From Streptomyces nodosus (GTDB lineage Bacteria; Actinomycetota; Actinomycetes; Streptomycetales; Streptomycetaceae): a DNA stretch of 64,000 bases. The translations under genes and the position numbers were made by a program. Each line of letters opens with the position of its first letter. The stretch's first letter is position 1. The notes beneath the pieces were generated by a model, which saw only the letters and a program-made list of their open reading frames with translations, was not told where the DNA came from and made no database searches. The stretch lies in the NCBI RefSeq assembly GCF_008704995.1, contig NZ_CP023747.1, positions 5,862,001-5,926,000 of the forward strand. Direction: 5' to 3'. Below are positions 24,765 through 34,057 of this stretch, piece by piece.

Positions 24765-27038
24765 TCAGACCCCGAGCGGTGCGCCCGGCCTCGGTGCGGG
24801 CGGGGCGACCACCGGCGCCGGGGGCTCGTCGTGGGTGAGGTCGGGCAGCCGGTGCAGCCACCGCGGCAGATACCAGTTGCGCTCACCGAGCAGGGCCATC
24901 GTCGCCGGGAGCAGCACGCCCCGGATGATCGTCGCGTCGATGAGCACCGCCGCGGCCAGGCCCACGCCCATCTGCTTCATGGACTGCATGGACAGCGTGC
25001 CGAAGATCGCGAAGACGGCGACCATGATGACCGCGGCGCTGGTGACGACCCCCGCCGTGGTCACCACCCCGTGGGTGATCGCCTGCTTGGTGGCCAGGCC
25101 CCGCATCCGCGCCTCACGGATCCGGGAGACCACGAACACGTGATAGTCCATCGAGAGCCCGAAGAGGATCACGAAGAGGAACAGCGGCAGCCAGGTGACG
25201 ACGGCCCCCACCCCCTGGGCGCCCACCAGCGACGCGCCCCAGCCGTGCTGGAAGACGATGACCAGGATGCCGTAGGCCGCGCACACCGACAGCAGGTTCA
25301 GCACGATCGAGGTGATCGCGACCGTCAGAGAGCGGAAGGACACCAGCATGAGCAGGAAGGCGAAGACCACGACGAAGACGAAGACCGGGACCACCGAGCC
25401 GAGGAGCTGCTCGTTGAAGTCGTGCGAGCCCGCCACCTCACCGGTGATCGGCGCCTGCACCCCGGCGACCTTGCCGAGAGTGGCGGGCCGGACCGTGTCG
25501 CGCAGCAGTTCCAGACTCTTGCTCGCCCGGTCCAGATCGGAGCCGCCCACCAGCGGCACCGACACCAGGGCCACGTTCTCCGCGTCATGCACCTTGATCT
25601 CGACCGGGCCGCGCGAGGCGCCCGAACTGATCGCCTGCGCACGGAAGTCGGCGAGTGCCGTCGTCACCTCGGGGGCGTTGATGTCCTTGGCCCTGACGAC
25701 GACCGAGGCCGGCCCGGAGCCGCCGGGGAAGGCGTCGTTGACCCGGTCGTACGTGGCCACGATGGGCAGCTTGTTCCCGAACTCCTGGTCCAGGGTGAGG
25801 TTCTGGGTCTTCATCCCCAGTGCGGGCGCGGCGACCGCCAGCAGGACACCGGCCGCGACCGCCAGCGAGACGGCGGGCCTGGCGAGCACCACCCTGAGGA
25901 CGGCGGCCCACAGCCGGCTCCCCTCCTGGACGGAACGGCCCAGCCGCTCGTTCCGCCTGCGCCGCCACTCCGGGTGCAGAAACGGGACGCGCCCCTTCTC
26001 GACCCGCGTCCCCAGGAGGGACAGCAGCGCGGGCAGCACGGTCACCGAACCGACCATGGCGACCGCCACCACCATCAGGGAGGCCAGGCCCATCGCCTCG
26101 AACGTGGCCAGTCCGGTGAACAGCATGCCCGCCATCGCGGCGCACACGGTGACGCCGGAGACGATGATCGCGTGTCCGCTGGTCGCGGCGGCGATCTGCA
26201 GCGCCGTGCGGGCGTCCCGGCCGGCCGCCCGCTCCTCACGCTCGCGCCGCAGATAGAAGAGGCAGTAGTCGACGCCGACGGCCATGCCGATCAGCAGCAT
26301 CACCGAGTTGGCGGTGTTGTCCATCGGCTGAAGATGGCTGACGATGCCCATCAGACCGGTCGTCGCCACGATCGCGGTGACGGCGAGCGCCACCGGCAGC
26401 AGCGCCGCGACCAGCGCGCCGAACGCGATCAGCAGGATGCCCAGGGCCACCGGCACCACCGAGAGCTCCGCCTGCTGGAAGTCGTCGCCGTACGCGTCGG
26501 CGAACGTCTTCTGGATGCTGGCGGCGCCGACCTCCTCGATCCTCAGCCCGGTGTGCTCCTTCTGCACCCCGGCCACGGCATCGAGCACCGGCTCCACACG
26601 GTCGCCCGCGGTGTCCGCGTCACCGCGCATGGCGAACTGCACCAGAGCGCTGCGCCCGTCCTCCGAGATGGACTTCGTCTCGTACGGCGAGGTCACCTCT
26701 GTCACCTGGCCGGTGCCCTCGACGGCCCGGACGACCGCGGTGACGGCGGCCCGGAACTGCGGGTCGGTGGCGGTGGTCCGGCCGTCCTCGGACTGGATCA
26801 GGACGGTCTCCCCTGCGGGCTGCTGGATGCCCGCGTCCTTGACGATCTCCGCGGCGGTGCGGGTCTCGCCCCTGAGCTGCTCGCTCTCCTTGACGTCCAC
26901 CCGCCCGACGGCCGTGCCGACGGCCAGCGCCACGACCACGAACACCACCCAGATGCCGACGGCGGCCCAGCGGTGTCTCGCGCTCCAGCCGCCGGCCCGG
27001 GCGGCGATGCCCCGCACCCGCAGATCTCCGTTCCCCAT
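24765..27038 (-). CDS. MMPL family (RND-type) membrane transporter
   Basis: This 757-residue protein has the duplicated MMPL layout: one N-terminal membrane helix, a large extracytoplasmic domain, a block of about five helices with VDYCLFYLRREREE, and a second copy with GLSMDYHVFVVSRIREARMRG. The Asp in each VDY/MDY pair is the proton-relay type residue of RND pumps. It probably exports lipids or a hydrophobic compound in the cytoplasmic membrane. It is transcribed alone and convergently to erm, so a shared role in macrolide resistance is only a possibility. No regulator lies beside it. The 288 bases upstream hold no supported gene. Confidence 0.9.
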   Translation of the reverse strand: MGNGDLRVRGIAARAGGWSARHRWAAVGIWVVFVVVALAVGTAVGRVDVKESEQLRGETRTAAEIVKDAGIQQPAGETVLIQSEDGRTTATDPQFRAAVTAVVRAVEGTGQVTEVTSPYETKSISEDGRSALVQFAMRGDADTAGDRVEPVLDAVAGVQKEHTGLRIEEVGAASIQKTFADAYGDDFQQAELSVVPVALGILLIAFGALVAALLPVALAVTAIVATTGLMGIVSHLQPMDNTANSVMLLIGMAVGVDYCLFYLRREREERAAGRDARTALQIAAATSGHAIIVSGVTVCAAMAGMLFTGLATFEAMGLASLMVVAVAMVGSVTVLPALLSLLGTRVEKGRVPFLHPEWRRRRNERLGRSVQEGSRLWAAVLRVVLARPAVSLAVAAGVLLAVAAPALGMKTQNLTLDQEFGNKLPIVATYDRVNDAFPGGSGPASVVVRAKDINAPEVTTALADFRAQAISSGASRGPVEIKVHDAENVALVSVPLVGGSDLDRASKSLELLRDTVRPATLGKVAGVQAPITGEVAGSHDFNEQLLGSVVPVFVFVVVFAFLLMLVSFRSLTVAITSIVLNLLSVCAAYGILVIVFQHGWGASLVGAQGVGAVVTWLPLFLFVILFGLSMDYHVFVVSRIREARMRGLATKQAITHGVVTTAGVVTSAAVIMVAVFAIFGTLSMQSMKQMGVGLAAAVLIDATIIRGVLLPATMALLGERNWYLPRWLHRLPDLTHDEPPAPVVAPPAPRPGAPLGV

Positions 27039-27326
27039 GACGGGCTTGCCCTCTCGTCCGCAGGTGACGGCCCCCTGCCGTCACCCTTCCCCTCGAAGGT
27101 AGGGGCGCGGTGCGCGACGCTCGTCGTGCTCATCGGTGAACCCGGAACGGCCCGGCTCCTCCTATGGGAGTCCGTGGTCTCACCGCCTGGGAGTAGGGGA
27201 CCCCTTACACACAGTCGGGGTTTCTCGGGGCCGGAGTCAGGGTCCGGTCCGGCCGGCGCAACCGTGTCCGATCCGTGAGGCCCCGAACCACCCCACGGGG
27301 CACGGAGGCCGCTCTAAGGTGGGCGG

Positions 27327-27881
27327 ATGACGACGACGTACGCGGCGCTGCTGCGCGGGATCAACGTGGGCGGCAGCAAGAAGCTGCCGATGGCACAGTT
27401 GCGCACGCTGCTGACGGAGCTCGGACACACCGGGGTCGCCACCTACCTCCAGAGCGGCAACGCGGTCTTCACCGCCGACCACGGCGACGAGGAGTCCCTG
27501 GCGGCGGAACTGGCCGAGGCGATCGAGAAGCACTTCGGCTTCCGCGTCGATGTGCTGGTACGCGATCACACCTATCTGAGGTCCGTACGCGAGGACTGTC
27601 CGTTCCCGGCGGACACCCTGGAGGGCAGGCAGCTGCACGTCACCTACTTCTCGGGGCCCGTGGACCCCGAACGCTTCGCGGAGATCGACCGGGCCGCGTA
27701 CCTCCCGGAGGAGTTCCGGCTCGGCACTCGCGCCCTCTACCTCTACGCCCCGGGCGGACTCGGCCGCTCCAAGCTCGCCGAACACCTCTCCAAGCCCCGC
27801 CTGAACAAGGGCCTGACCGCCACCAGCCGCAACTGGAACACGGTCGTCAAACTGGCCGAGATGACCGCGGACGCCGACTGA
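27327..27881 (+). CDS. DUF1697 domain protein
   Basis: This 184-residue protein matches the DUF1697 pattern throughout: TYAALLRGINVGGSKKLPMA at the start, GHTGVATYLQSGNAVF, then a C-terminal LNKGLTATSRNWNTVVKL. Length is normal for the family, whose biochemical role is unknown. The start at ATG 27327 is at the usual family position. A TAAGGT element eight bases upstream could be a -10 or contribute to ribosome binding. It appears monocistronic, facing the response-regulator gene tail to tail. Confidence 0.88.
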   Translation: MTTTYAALLRGINVGGSKKLPMAQLRTLLTELGHTGVATYLQSGNAVFTADHGDEESLAAELAEAIEKHFGFRVDVLVRDHTYLRSVREDCPFPADTLEGRQLHVTYFSGPVDPERFAEIDRAAYLPEEFRLGTRALYLYAPGGLGRSKLAEHLSKPRLNKGLTATSRNWNTVVKLAEMTADAD

Positions 27882-27901
27882 CCCGCCGCGCGGCCCGGTG
27901 A

Positions 27902-28564
27902 TCAGCCGGGGGAGACGAAGCCGGACTCGTAGGCCGCGATGACGGCCTGGGTGCGGTCCCGGGCCCCGAGTTTCGCCAGGACCGAACTCACATGGGACTT
28001 GACGGTCTCGGTCCCCACCACCAGACGCGCGGCGATCTCCGCGTTCGACAGACCGCGCGCCATGAGACGCAGCACCTCCTCCTCCCGCCCGGTCAGCGCG
28101 GCACGCGCCATGACCGCCCGGGCCGCGGTGGTGCCCCGCTGCTCGGCGTACGAGGCGGCCAACCGGCGTACCGCCGCCGGGAACAGCAGCGAGTCGCCCT
28201 CGGCGACCAGCCGTACCGCCTGCACGATCTCCGCGGGCCGGGCCCGCTTGAGCAGGAAACCGTCGGCGCCCGCGCGCAGCGCCCCGTAGACGTACTCGTC
28301 GTTCTCGAAGGTCGTCACCACCACGATCTTCGGCGGGTCCGGCACCGTGCGCAGCACCGCGCGGGTGGCCTCGATGCCGTCCATCAGCGGCATCCGCACG
28401 TCCATGGCCACCACATCGGGACGCAGCCGCCGGACCAGGGGGGTCACCGCGGCACCGTCGGCCGCCTCACCCACCACCTCGATGTCCGGCTGAGCCTCCA
28501 GCACGGCGCGCAGACCCGCCCGTACCAGGGGCTCGTCGTCGACCAGCAGAACGGTGAGCGGCAT
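27902..28564 (-). CDS. NarL/LuxR-type response regulator
   Basis: This 220-residue regulator has a receiver domain with the acidic pair Asp9-Asp10, phosphoacceptor Asp55 in AMDVRMPLMDG and Lys106 in FLLKRA, followed by a LuxR helix-turn-helix (LTGREEEVLRLMARGLSNAEIA and TVKSHVSSVLAKLGARDR). It lies about 40 bases after a histidine kinase gene on the same strand, so the two form a two-component pair. The divergent ABC transporter genes are the likely targets, as in many Streptomyces loci of this layout. Confidence 0.93.
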   Translation of the reverse strand: MPLTVLLVDDEPLVRAGLRAVLEAQPDIEVVGEAADGAAVTPLVRRLRPDVVAMDVRMPLMDGIEATRAVLRTVPDPPKIVVVTTFENDEYVYGALRAGADGFLLKRARPAEIVQAVRLVAEGDSLLFPAAVRRLAASYAEQRGTTAARAVMARAALTGREEEVLRLMARGLSNAEIAARLVVGTETVKSHVSSVLAKLGARDRTQAVIAAYESGFVSPG

Positions 28565-28605
28565 CCGGTCAGCGTAGAGCGTGTCGTCCTCGCCCCGGCA
28601 CCGGA

Positions 28606-29820
28606 TCACCGCAGCGGCAGGTCGACCCGCAGCAGCCACTGGTCGCCCTGCCGTCCCGCCCGGGCCTCGCCGCCGAGCAGCGTGGCACGCTCGCGGATCC
28701 CGCACAGTCCGCTGCCGCTCTCCGTGCCGTTCGCCGACGCGGCCGCGGCCAGCGGATTGCGCACCTCGAGACGCAGCCGTGCCTCCTGCACCGCGATACG
28801 GACACGGATCGGGACGGGGCCCGCATGCCGCAGCACATTGGTCAGGCCCTCCTGGAGCATCCGGTAGCCCTCCCGGGAGACCGGTCCCGGCACCCGCTCC
28901 AGCGGTCCGGTCACCTCGGCGTCGACCTGGGCGCCCGAGGACCGCGCGGAGTCCAGCAGACGGTGCGCCTCGACGAGGGCCGGCCGGGAGCTCGTCGGCC
29001 GCGGCCCTTCGCGCAGCAGGAGGAGCACCCGTTCCAGGTCCTCCAGCGCGGCCCGTCCCGTCTCCTCGACGGTCTCCAGGGCCCGGTCCGTGAACTCCGG
29101 GTCCGCGGCGGCCCGGGCCGCACCCGCCTGCACGACCGCCAGGGTGAGCGCGTGGCCGATGGAGTCGTGCAGCTCCCGGGCGATGCGGTTGCGTTCCAGG
29201 AGCTGCTCGGTGCGCTCCTCCGACGCGGCCAGACGTTCCCTGACCGAGGGCCCGAGCAGCCGGCGGGCCGCCCGGGCCATGAGGGCACCGGCGCCTGCGG
29301 CCACCGCGACCAGCACCAGCACGGGCACCGGTGTCAGCAGGGCGTACCTCCACCCCGTACCGGACGGGCGCAGGAGCGGGCCGGCCGGACCGGGATCTCC
29401 GGCGGCCGCTCCCGCGAGCGACAGGGAGAGGGCCATCAACTGCCCCGTCACCAGCGCCATGGCGAGTCCCGCCTCCAGACGCAGCACCAGCCAGACACCG
29501 GTTCTGACCCGGTCGCTCCACGTCGCGGACGGCACGGCGGAGACACCGGGATCCTCGGCGCCGCCTGTGCGGGCGTGCGGCCCGGGGAACAGCATCAGCC
29601 GTGCCTGCAAGCCCTCCGCACGGCGAACAGAGGGCGCCAGGGCCACGGCCGCGGCCAGGGGCAGCGGGAGGACCGCGATCAGCGCCCAGTCGGCAGGCGA
29701 GGGGTCGTGCAGACCGGGATGGACCATGGCGCAGGCCAACGGCACGATCGCGCCCATCAGCAGATGAACCCAACGGGTGTAGGTGACCGCACGGATGAGC
29801 GGCGACAGAGGGCCCGGCAT
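28606..29820 (-). CDS. two-component sensor histidine kinase (HPK7 type)
   Basis: This 404-residue kinase has four or so N-terminal membrane segments, then the dimerisation box ERNRIARELHDSIGHALTL with phosphoacceptor His218, and a HATPase domain with an N-box (MLQEGLTNVLRHAG) and G-box (GSGLCGIRERATLLGG). The G-box reads GSGL where GHGL is more common, a mild variant. There is no large extracellular sensor, so the stimulus is probably sensed in or at the membrane. The start at ATG 29820 removes an improbable 5' extension. It pairs with the response regulator downstream and faces the ABC exporter genes. Confidence 0.92.
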   Translation of the reverse strand: MPGPLSPLIRAVTYTRWVHLLMGAIVPLACAMVHPGLHDPSPADWALIAVLPLPLAAAVALAPSVRRAEGLQARLMLFPGPHARTGGAEDPGVSAVPSATWSDRVRTGVWLVLRLEAGLAMALVTGQLMALSLSLAGAAAGDPGPAGPLLRPSGTGWRYALLTPVPVLVLVAVAAGAGALMARAARRLLGPSVRERLAASEERTEQLLERNRIARELHDSIGHALTLAVVQAGAARAAADPEFTDRALETVEETGRAALEDLERVLLLLREGPRPTSSRPALVEAHRLLDSARSSGAQVDAEVTGPLERVPGPVSREGYRMLQEGLTNVLRHAGPVPIRVRIAVQEARLRLEVRNPLAAAASANGTESGSGLCGIRERATLLGGEARAGRQGDQWLLRVDLPLR

Positions 29821-29928
29821 GCCGCCATCGTGACAGAGCAGGTGGGAGCGGTGCCTCCCCCGCGCGGGGGAGACGAACTCCTCCCACGGGGGATGCGGCT
29901 CCCCGCGGCGCACGGCCAGGCTGAGGCC

Positions 29929-30870
29929 ATGATCAGCATCGAACTCGAGGACCTCACCAAGGAGTACGGCGGCACCCGCGCCGTCGACCGGCTGACCTGC
30001 CGTATCGAGCCGGGCCGGGTCACCGGATTCCTCGGCCCCAACGGCGCCGGGAAGTCCACCACCATGCGGCTCACCCTCGGCCTCGACCGCCCCACCTCCG
30101 GCACCGCCACGCTCGGCGGCCGCCCGTACCCGACGTTGCGCGCACCCCTGCGCACCGTCGGCGCCCTGCTGGACGCCCAGGCGGCCCACGGTTCCCGGAC
30201 CGCCCGCGACCAGCTGCGCTTTCTCGCCGTCAGCAACCGCCTCCCCGCCCGCCGGGTGGACGAGGTCCTCGAGGACACCGGTCTCGCGCCGGTGGCCCGT
30301 CGCCGCATCGGAACCTTCTCGCTCGGCATGCGCCAGCGCCTCGGCATCGCGGCGGCGCTCCTCGGGGACCCGCCGGTCCTCATGCTGGACGAACCCGCCA
30401 ACGGCCTCGACCCGGAAGGGATCGTCTGGATCCGCCGGCTGCTGCGCCGGCTCGCAGACGAAGGCCGTACGGTCCTGGTCTCCAGCCATCTGATGAACGA
30501 GACCGCGACCTTCGCCGACCACCTGGTCGTCCTGGGCCGGGGCCGACTGCTCGCCGACCTCCCCCTCCAGGACTTCATCGAACGGCACAGCCGGCCCTCT
30601 GTACGGGTACGCACCGCCGACCCCGCCCGGCTGCGGGCCGCGATGCTCGCCGAGGGCCACACGGTCGAGGCGGCCGACGACGGCCGATGGGTGGTGGCGG
30701 GCGCCAAGGCCGAGCAGGTCGGGAAGCTCGCCGCCCGAAAAGGTATCCGGCTACTCGAACTCGCCGACGAACGCGCCTCCTTGGAGCAGGCGTATCTCGC
30801 TCTCACGGCGGACGCGGCGGAATTCACCGCCACGACCGCCCCGTCCACGACCGTCCCCCGGGAGGCCTGA
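29929..30870 (+). CDS. ABC transporter ATP-binding protein
   Basis: This 313-residue ATPase has Walker A GPNGAGKSTT near residue 36, signature FSLGMRQRLGIAAAL, Walker B VLMLDEPANGLDPEG and a switch His in VSSHLMNE. The C-terminal 80 residues are of the type seen in drug or bacteriocin-resistance ABC subunits. The ATG at 29929 is close to AGGCTGAGG. It is divergent from the two-component genes and is followed two bases later by a permease gene. The pair probably exports a toxic compound or peptide on a signal from the kinase. Confidence 0.92.
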   Translation: MISIELEDLTKEYGGTRAVDRLTCRIEPGRVTGFLGPNGAGKSTTMRLTLGLDRPTSGTATLGGRPYPTLRAPLRTVGALLDAQAAHGSRTARDQLRFLAVSNRLPARRVDEVLEDTGLAPVARRRIGTFSLGMRQRLGIAAALLGDPPVLMLDEPANGLDPEGIVWIRRLLRRLADEGRTVLVSSHLMNETATFADHLVVLGRGRLLADLPLQDFIERHSRPSVRVRTADPARLRAAMLAEGHTVEAADDGRWVVAGAKAEQVGKLAARKGIRLLELADERASLEQAYLALTADAAEFTATTAPSTTVPREA

Positions 30871-30872
30871 CC

Positions 30873-31607
30873 ATGTCCCTCACAGCGGTGCTCCACTCCG
30901 AATGGATCAAGATCAGGTCGGTCCGAGCGAGCTTCGGATCACTGATCGCGGTCTTCGCCGTCACTCAGGCCGTCACCCTGCTGGTCTTCGCCACCGTCGG
31001 CCGGGCGGAGGCCGTCCACGGCGAAGATCCCGTCTTCGGCGCCTTCTACGCGGTCAACTTCGCGCAGCTCGCCGCCATCGCCTTCGGGGCCACCGCCGTC
31101 TCGTCGGAGTACGCGGGCGGGGCCCTGCGGATCTCCCTGTCCGCCGTGCCGCACCGGGGCCTCTTCTACGCGGCCAGAACGATGGTGGTGGCCGGCGCCG
31201 CCCTCGTCGTGGGGCTTGCGACCGCCTTCGTCAGCTTCTTCACCGGACAGGCGTTCCTGGGGGAGTACGCCATTAGTCTCGGCGCACCGGGGGCGCTGCG
31301 GGCCTGCGTCGGCGCGGGGGTCTATCTGGCTCTGATGGCCCTGTTCGCCGCCGGGCTCACCTTTCTGCTGCGCAGCGCCGTCGCGGTGCTGAGCCTGCTC
31401 GTCCCGTTCATCCTGATCGTGTCCTTCGTGGTGGGGGACATCGCAGGGGGCGCCGCCGACTGGCTTCCGGACCGTGCCGGCCGGCAGATCCTGTACCAGG
31501 ACCCGCCGGGAGGCGTCGGCCCCTGGACGGGGCTCGCGGTGACGGCGCTGTGGGCGGCGGGCGCGGTGCTGGCCGGCTGGTGGGCGCTCCATCGACGCGA
31601 TGCCTGA
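30873..31607 (+). CDS. ABC transporter permease
   Basis: This 244-residue membrane protein starts MSLTAVLHSEWIKIRSVRAS, the common start of ABC-2 type permeases, and has six hydrophobic segments (for example LIAVFAVTQAVTLLVFATV and LLVPFILIVSFVVGDIAG). GGGAGG lies before ATG 30873, which is two bases after the ATPase stop, so the two form an operon. It would be the membrane half of the exporter. Confidence 0.9.
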   Translation: MSLTAVLHSEWIKIRSVRASFGSLIAVFAVTQAVTLLVFATVGRAEAVHGEDPVFGAFYAVNFAQLAAIAFGATAVSSEYAGGALRISLSAVPHRGLFYAARTMVVAGAALVVGLATAFVSFFTGQAFLGEYAISLGAPGALRACVGAGVYLALMALFAAGLTFLLRSAVAVLSLLVPFILIVSFVVGDIAGGAADWLPDRAGRQILYQDPPGGVGPWTGLAVTALWAAGAVLAGWWALHRRDA

Positions 31608-31628
31608 CATCCCGCTGGTGGGACGGGC

Positions 31629-32288
31629 TCAGCCGGGCAGCAGGAAGCCCAACGGCCCCTGGAGGTCCGCCGGTTCGCGGTAGAGGACGGTGGTCATCCC
31701 GCAGGCGAGCGCGGTCTCGACGTTCTCCGCGCGGTCGTCCACGAAGAGACAGCGGTCCATGGCCGCTCCGGCCCGCTCGGCCGCGATCTCATAGATCCTC
31801 CGGTCCGGTTTGGCCACGCCCACCCCGGCGCTGCCGACGACATGGTCCGCGAGATCCGACAGCCCCAGCGAGGCCAGGTCGTCCTCCAGGTCCACCGTCG
31901 CATTGGTCACCAGGACCAGCGGCAGGCGGGCCCGCACCCGGCGGAGCAGGCCCACCACCACCGGGTCGGCCCGGAACGGGGCCTCGGCGAGTGCGGTCGC
32001 CAGCTCATGCGCCTTTGTCCGCGGCACCCGGTCAGCGAGTCCGCGCACGATCGATTCCACCCACTCGCGCCGAGTGATCCGGCCGAGGAGGAAGGGGAGG
32101 TCCCGCTCCGGGGCGTAGGCCACTTCCTCGGTGGTGCCCTCCGGCAGCCCCGCGGCGCGCTCCAGCGCGGTCACCCGGCTGGTGTCGTAGAAACGGATCA
32201 CCTGGTCGAGGTCGCACAGCACGGCGTCGAAGGGGCGGTCCGGAGTCCCGGCGGCCTGGGGACGCCGGTGGATCTCGGAAGTCGTCAC
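31629..32288 (-). CDS. HAD family hydrolase
   Basis: This 219-residue protein has HAD motif I as FDAVLCDLDQVIRFYD, motif II as LVLVTNAT, a Lys in VGVAKPDRRIYEIAA and motif IV as CLFVDDRAENVETA. The usual second Asp of motif I (DxDxT/V) is seen as D-L-D. It is of the epoxide-hydrolase-like or phosphatase subgroup. The GTG at 32288 follows GAGGAG. It lies 113 bases downstream of the chelatase gene on the same strand, so it may or may not belong to the sulfur operon. The substrate is unknown. Confidence 0.85.
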   Translation of the reverse strand: MTTSEIHRRPQAAGTPDRPFDAVLCDLDQVIRFYDTSRVTALERAAGLPEGTTEEVAYAPERDLPFLLGRITRREWVESIVRGLADRVPRTKAHELATALAEAPFRADPVVVGLLRRVRARLPLVLVTNATVDLEDDLASLGLSDLADHVVGSAGVGVAKPDRRIYEIAAERAGAAMDRCLFVDDRAENVETALACGMTTVLYREPADLQGPLGFLLPG

Positions 32289-32401
32289 TGTGCGGGGCTC
32301 CTCGGGACGCGGTCCATCATCGTCACCGGAGTATCCCGGGTGTTCCTGGATCCGTGGGGGCACTCGGTCCCAGGACCCTGACGGTACGCCGTGACGGGTC
32401 C

Positions 32402-33142
32402 TCAGGCCCCGATGGCTCTGAGCAGCGGCAGCCGGGCCCGGTCGTAGCGGGCCAGGACGAGTCGGGCCACCTCCGGTGCCGGGCCCAGGACCTCGGCCAG
32501 GACATCGGCGTCGGCGGCGCCGCGGGCGATGCGGTCCGGGAGAAAGCCGGGGGCCAGGACGTACGGGGCCACGGCCACCCGGGGGCAGCCCGCGGCCCGC
32601 AGCGCCCTGACCGCGTCCTCGGTGCGCGGCAGGGACGCGGAGGCGAAGGCAGGCCGCACGGCACACCAACCGGTGCGCCGCCACTCCCGCGCGACATCTG
32701 CGATCACTGCGATCGCCTCCGGGTCCGTGGACCCCGCCGAGGCCAGGACGACCCCGGTCGAGGACTTGTCGGCGGGCGTCAGCCCCGCCTCGTACAGCCG
32801 CCGCTCCAGGGCGTCCAGCAGCAGCGGCGAGGGGCCCAGGACGTCCGCCTGCCGGATGCGCAGCCGGGGCGGGGCCTCCCGCAGCACCGCCGGGATGTCC
32901 GCCTTGGCATGGAACGCCCGGTTCAGCAGGAGCGGCAGGGCCACCACGTCCCTGGTGCCGTCCGCCGCCAGGGACCGCAGCACCCCCTGCACGGACGGGA
33001 CGTTGAAATCCAGGAAGCCGGTCACCACGCGCAGCCCGGGCCGCAGCGACCGTACCCGCTCCACCAGGGCGTGCACGGTCGCCGCATGCCGCGGGTCGCG
33101 GCTGCCGTGGGCGACGACGAGAAGAACGGGATCACGGTGCAC
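32402..33142 (-). CDS. CbiX/SirB-type sirohydrochlorin chelatase
   Basis: This 246-residue protein has the double-domain class II chelatase pattern: LLVVAHGSRDPRHAATVHAL at the start, PLLLNRAFHAKADIP with the His ligand, and the second half with VAPYVLAPGFLPDRI. Its likely job is to insert iron into sirohydrochlorin to make siroheme, the cofactor of the sulfite reductase encoded at the head of the same operon. The GTG start lies six bases after the permease stop. Cobalt insertion for cobalamin is the alternative for this fold, but the location in a sulfur operon favours siroheme. Confidence 0.88.
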   Translation of the reverse strand: MHRDPVLLVVAHGSRDPRHAATVHALVERVRSLRPGLRVVTGFLDFNVPSVQGVLRSLAADGTRDVVALPLLLNRAFHAKADIPAVLREAPPRLRIRQADVLGPSPLLLDALERRLYEAGLTPADKSSTGVVLASAGSTDPEAIAVIADVAREWRRTGWCAVRPAFASASLPRTEDAVRALRAAGCPRVAVAPYVLAPGFLPDRIARGAADADVLAEVLGPAPEVARLVLARYDRARLPLLRAIGA

Positions 33143-33148
33143 GGTCGA

Positions 33149-34057
33149 TCAGCCCTTCACCAGGAGGCCACGGCCGCGCAGCACCCGCCGCTCCAGCGGA
33201 CTGAAGATCAGCAGGTCGATGGCGATGCCGACGAACAGGATCAGGATGATGGCCTCGAACACCATCGACATGGAACTCGCGTTGCGGCCGTTCTCCAGCA
33301 GCGCGCCCAGGCCGATGCCCAGATCGGGCGAGGAAGCGATGATCTCCGCGGCCATCAGCGAGCGCCAGGAGAAGGCCCAGCCCTGCTTGAGGCCGGCCAG
33401 ATAGCCCGGCAGCGCGGCAGGCAGCACGATGTGCCGGGCGCCCTTCAGCCCCGTGGCGCCCATGGTGCGGCCCGCCCGCAGGAAGAGCGGCGGCACCTGG
33501 TCGATGCCGGAGACCAGTCCGTTGGCGATGGAGGGGACCGCGCCGAGGAGGATCACCGCGTACATCATGGAGTTGTCCAGGCCCAGCCAGATCACCGCGG
33601 GCGGCACCCAGGCCACCGACGGCAGCGACTGCAGCCCGGACAGGACCGGCCCGATGGCCGCGCGTACGAACTTCACACGCGCCACCAGCAGACCCAGCGG
33701 GGTGCCGATCGCCAGCGCCAGCAGAAAGCCCAGCAGTCCGCGCGAGACGCTGGTCCAGATGTAGCCGAGCAGGGTGCCGCGCAACCAGGCGTCCTTGAAC
33801 TCGCCCCCCACGGCGGCCGGTGAGGGCAGCTTGGTCGGATCGTCGACGATCCCGAAGGAGATCAGGGACTGCCAGACCACCAGGACCACCACGACCGCGA
33901 CGATCGGCGGCAGGATCTTGTCGACGAAGGTCCGCCGGAACGGCGTACGGGCCGTCGTGGAGGTCTCCAGTGCGTCCAGGCCGGCCTCCAGGCCGCCCAG
34001 CCCGTTCCCGTCCGCGGCGGGGGCGTCCGTCGTGCCGGTGGTCTCAGTGCTGGCCAT
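33149..34057 (-). CDS. ssuC: ABC transporter permease, sulfonate/nitrate/taurine type
   Basis: This 302-residue membrane protein has about six transmembrane helices and the EAA-like loop (RAGRTMGATGLKGARHIVLPAALPGYLAG) that contacts the ATPase. It is of the SsuC/TauC/NrtB type. The ATG at 34057 overlaps the upstream ATPase gene; a GTG at 34075 is a possible alternative. With its ATPase and binding-protein neighbours and the sulfate genes, it probably imports aliphatic sulfonates or sulfate esters. Confidence 0.88.
   Translation of the reverse strand: MASTETTGTTDAPAADGNGLGGLEAGLDALETSTTARTPFRRTFVDKILPPIVAVVVVLVVWQSLISFGIVDDPTKLPSPAAVGGEFKDAWLRGTLLGYIWTSVSRGLLGFLLALAIGTPLGLLVARVKFVRAAIGPVLSGLQSLPSVAWVPPAVIWLGLDNSMMYAVILLGAVPSIANGLVSGIDQVPPLFLRAGRTMGATGLKGARHIVLPAALPGYLAGLKQGWAFSWRSLMAAEIIASSPDLGIGLGALLENGRNASSMSMVFEAIILILFVGIAIDLLIFSPLERRVLRGRGLLVKG

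Noticed and set aside
24831..27278. Plus-strand open frame of about 815 codons opposite the MMPL gene
   Set aside because: The translation is His/Gln/Arg/Asp-rich with no recognisable domain; the MMPL gene on the other strand has full motif support.
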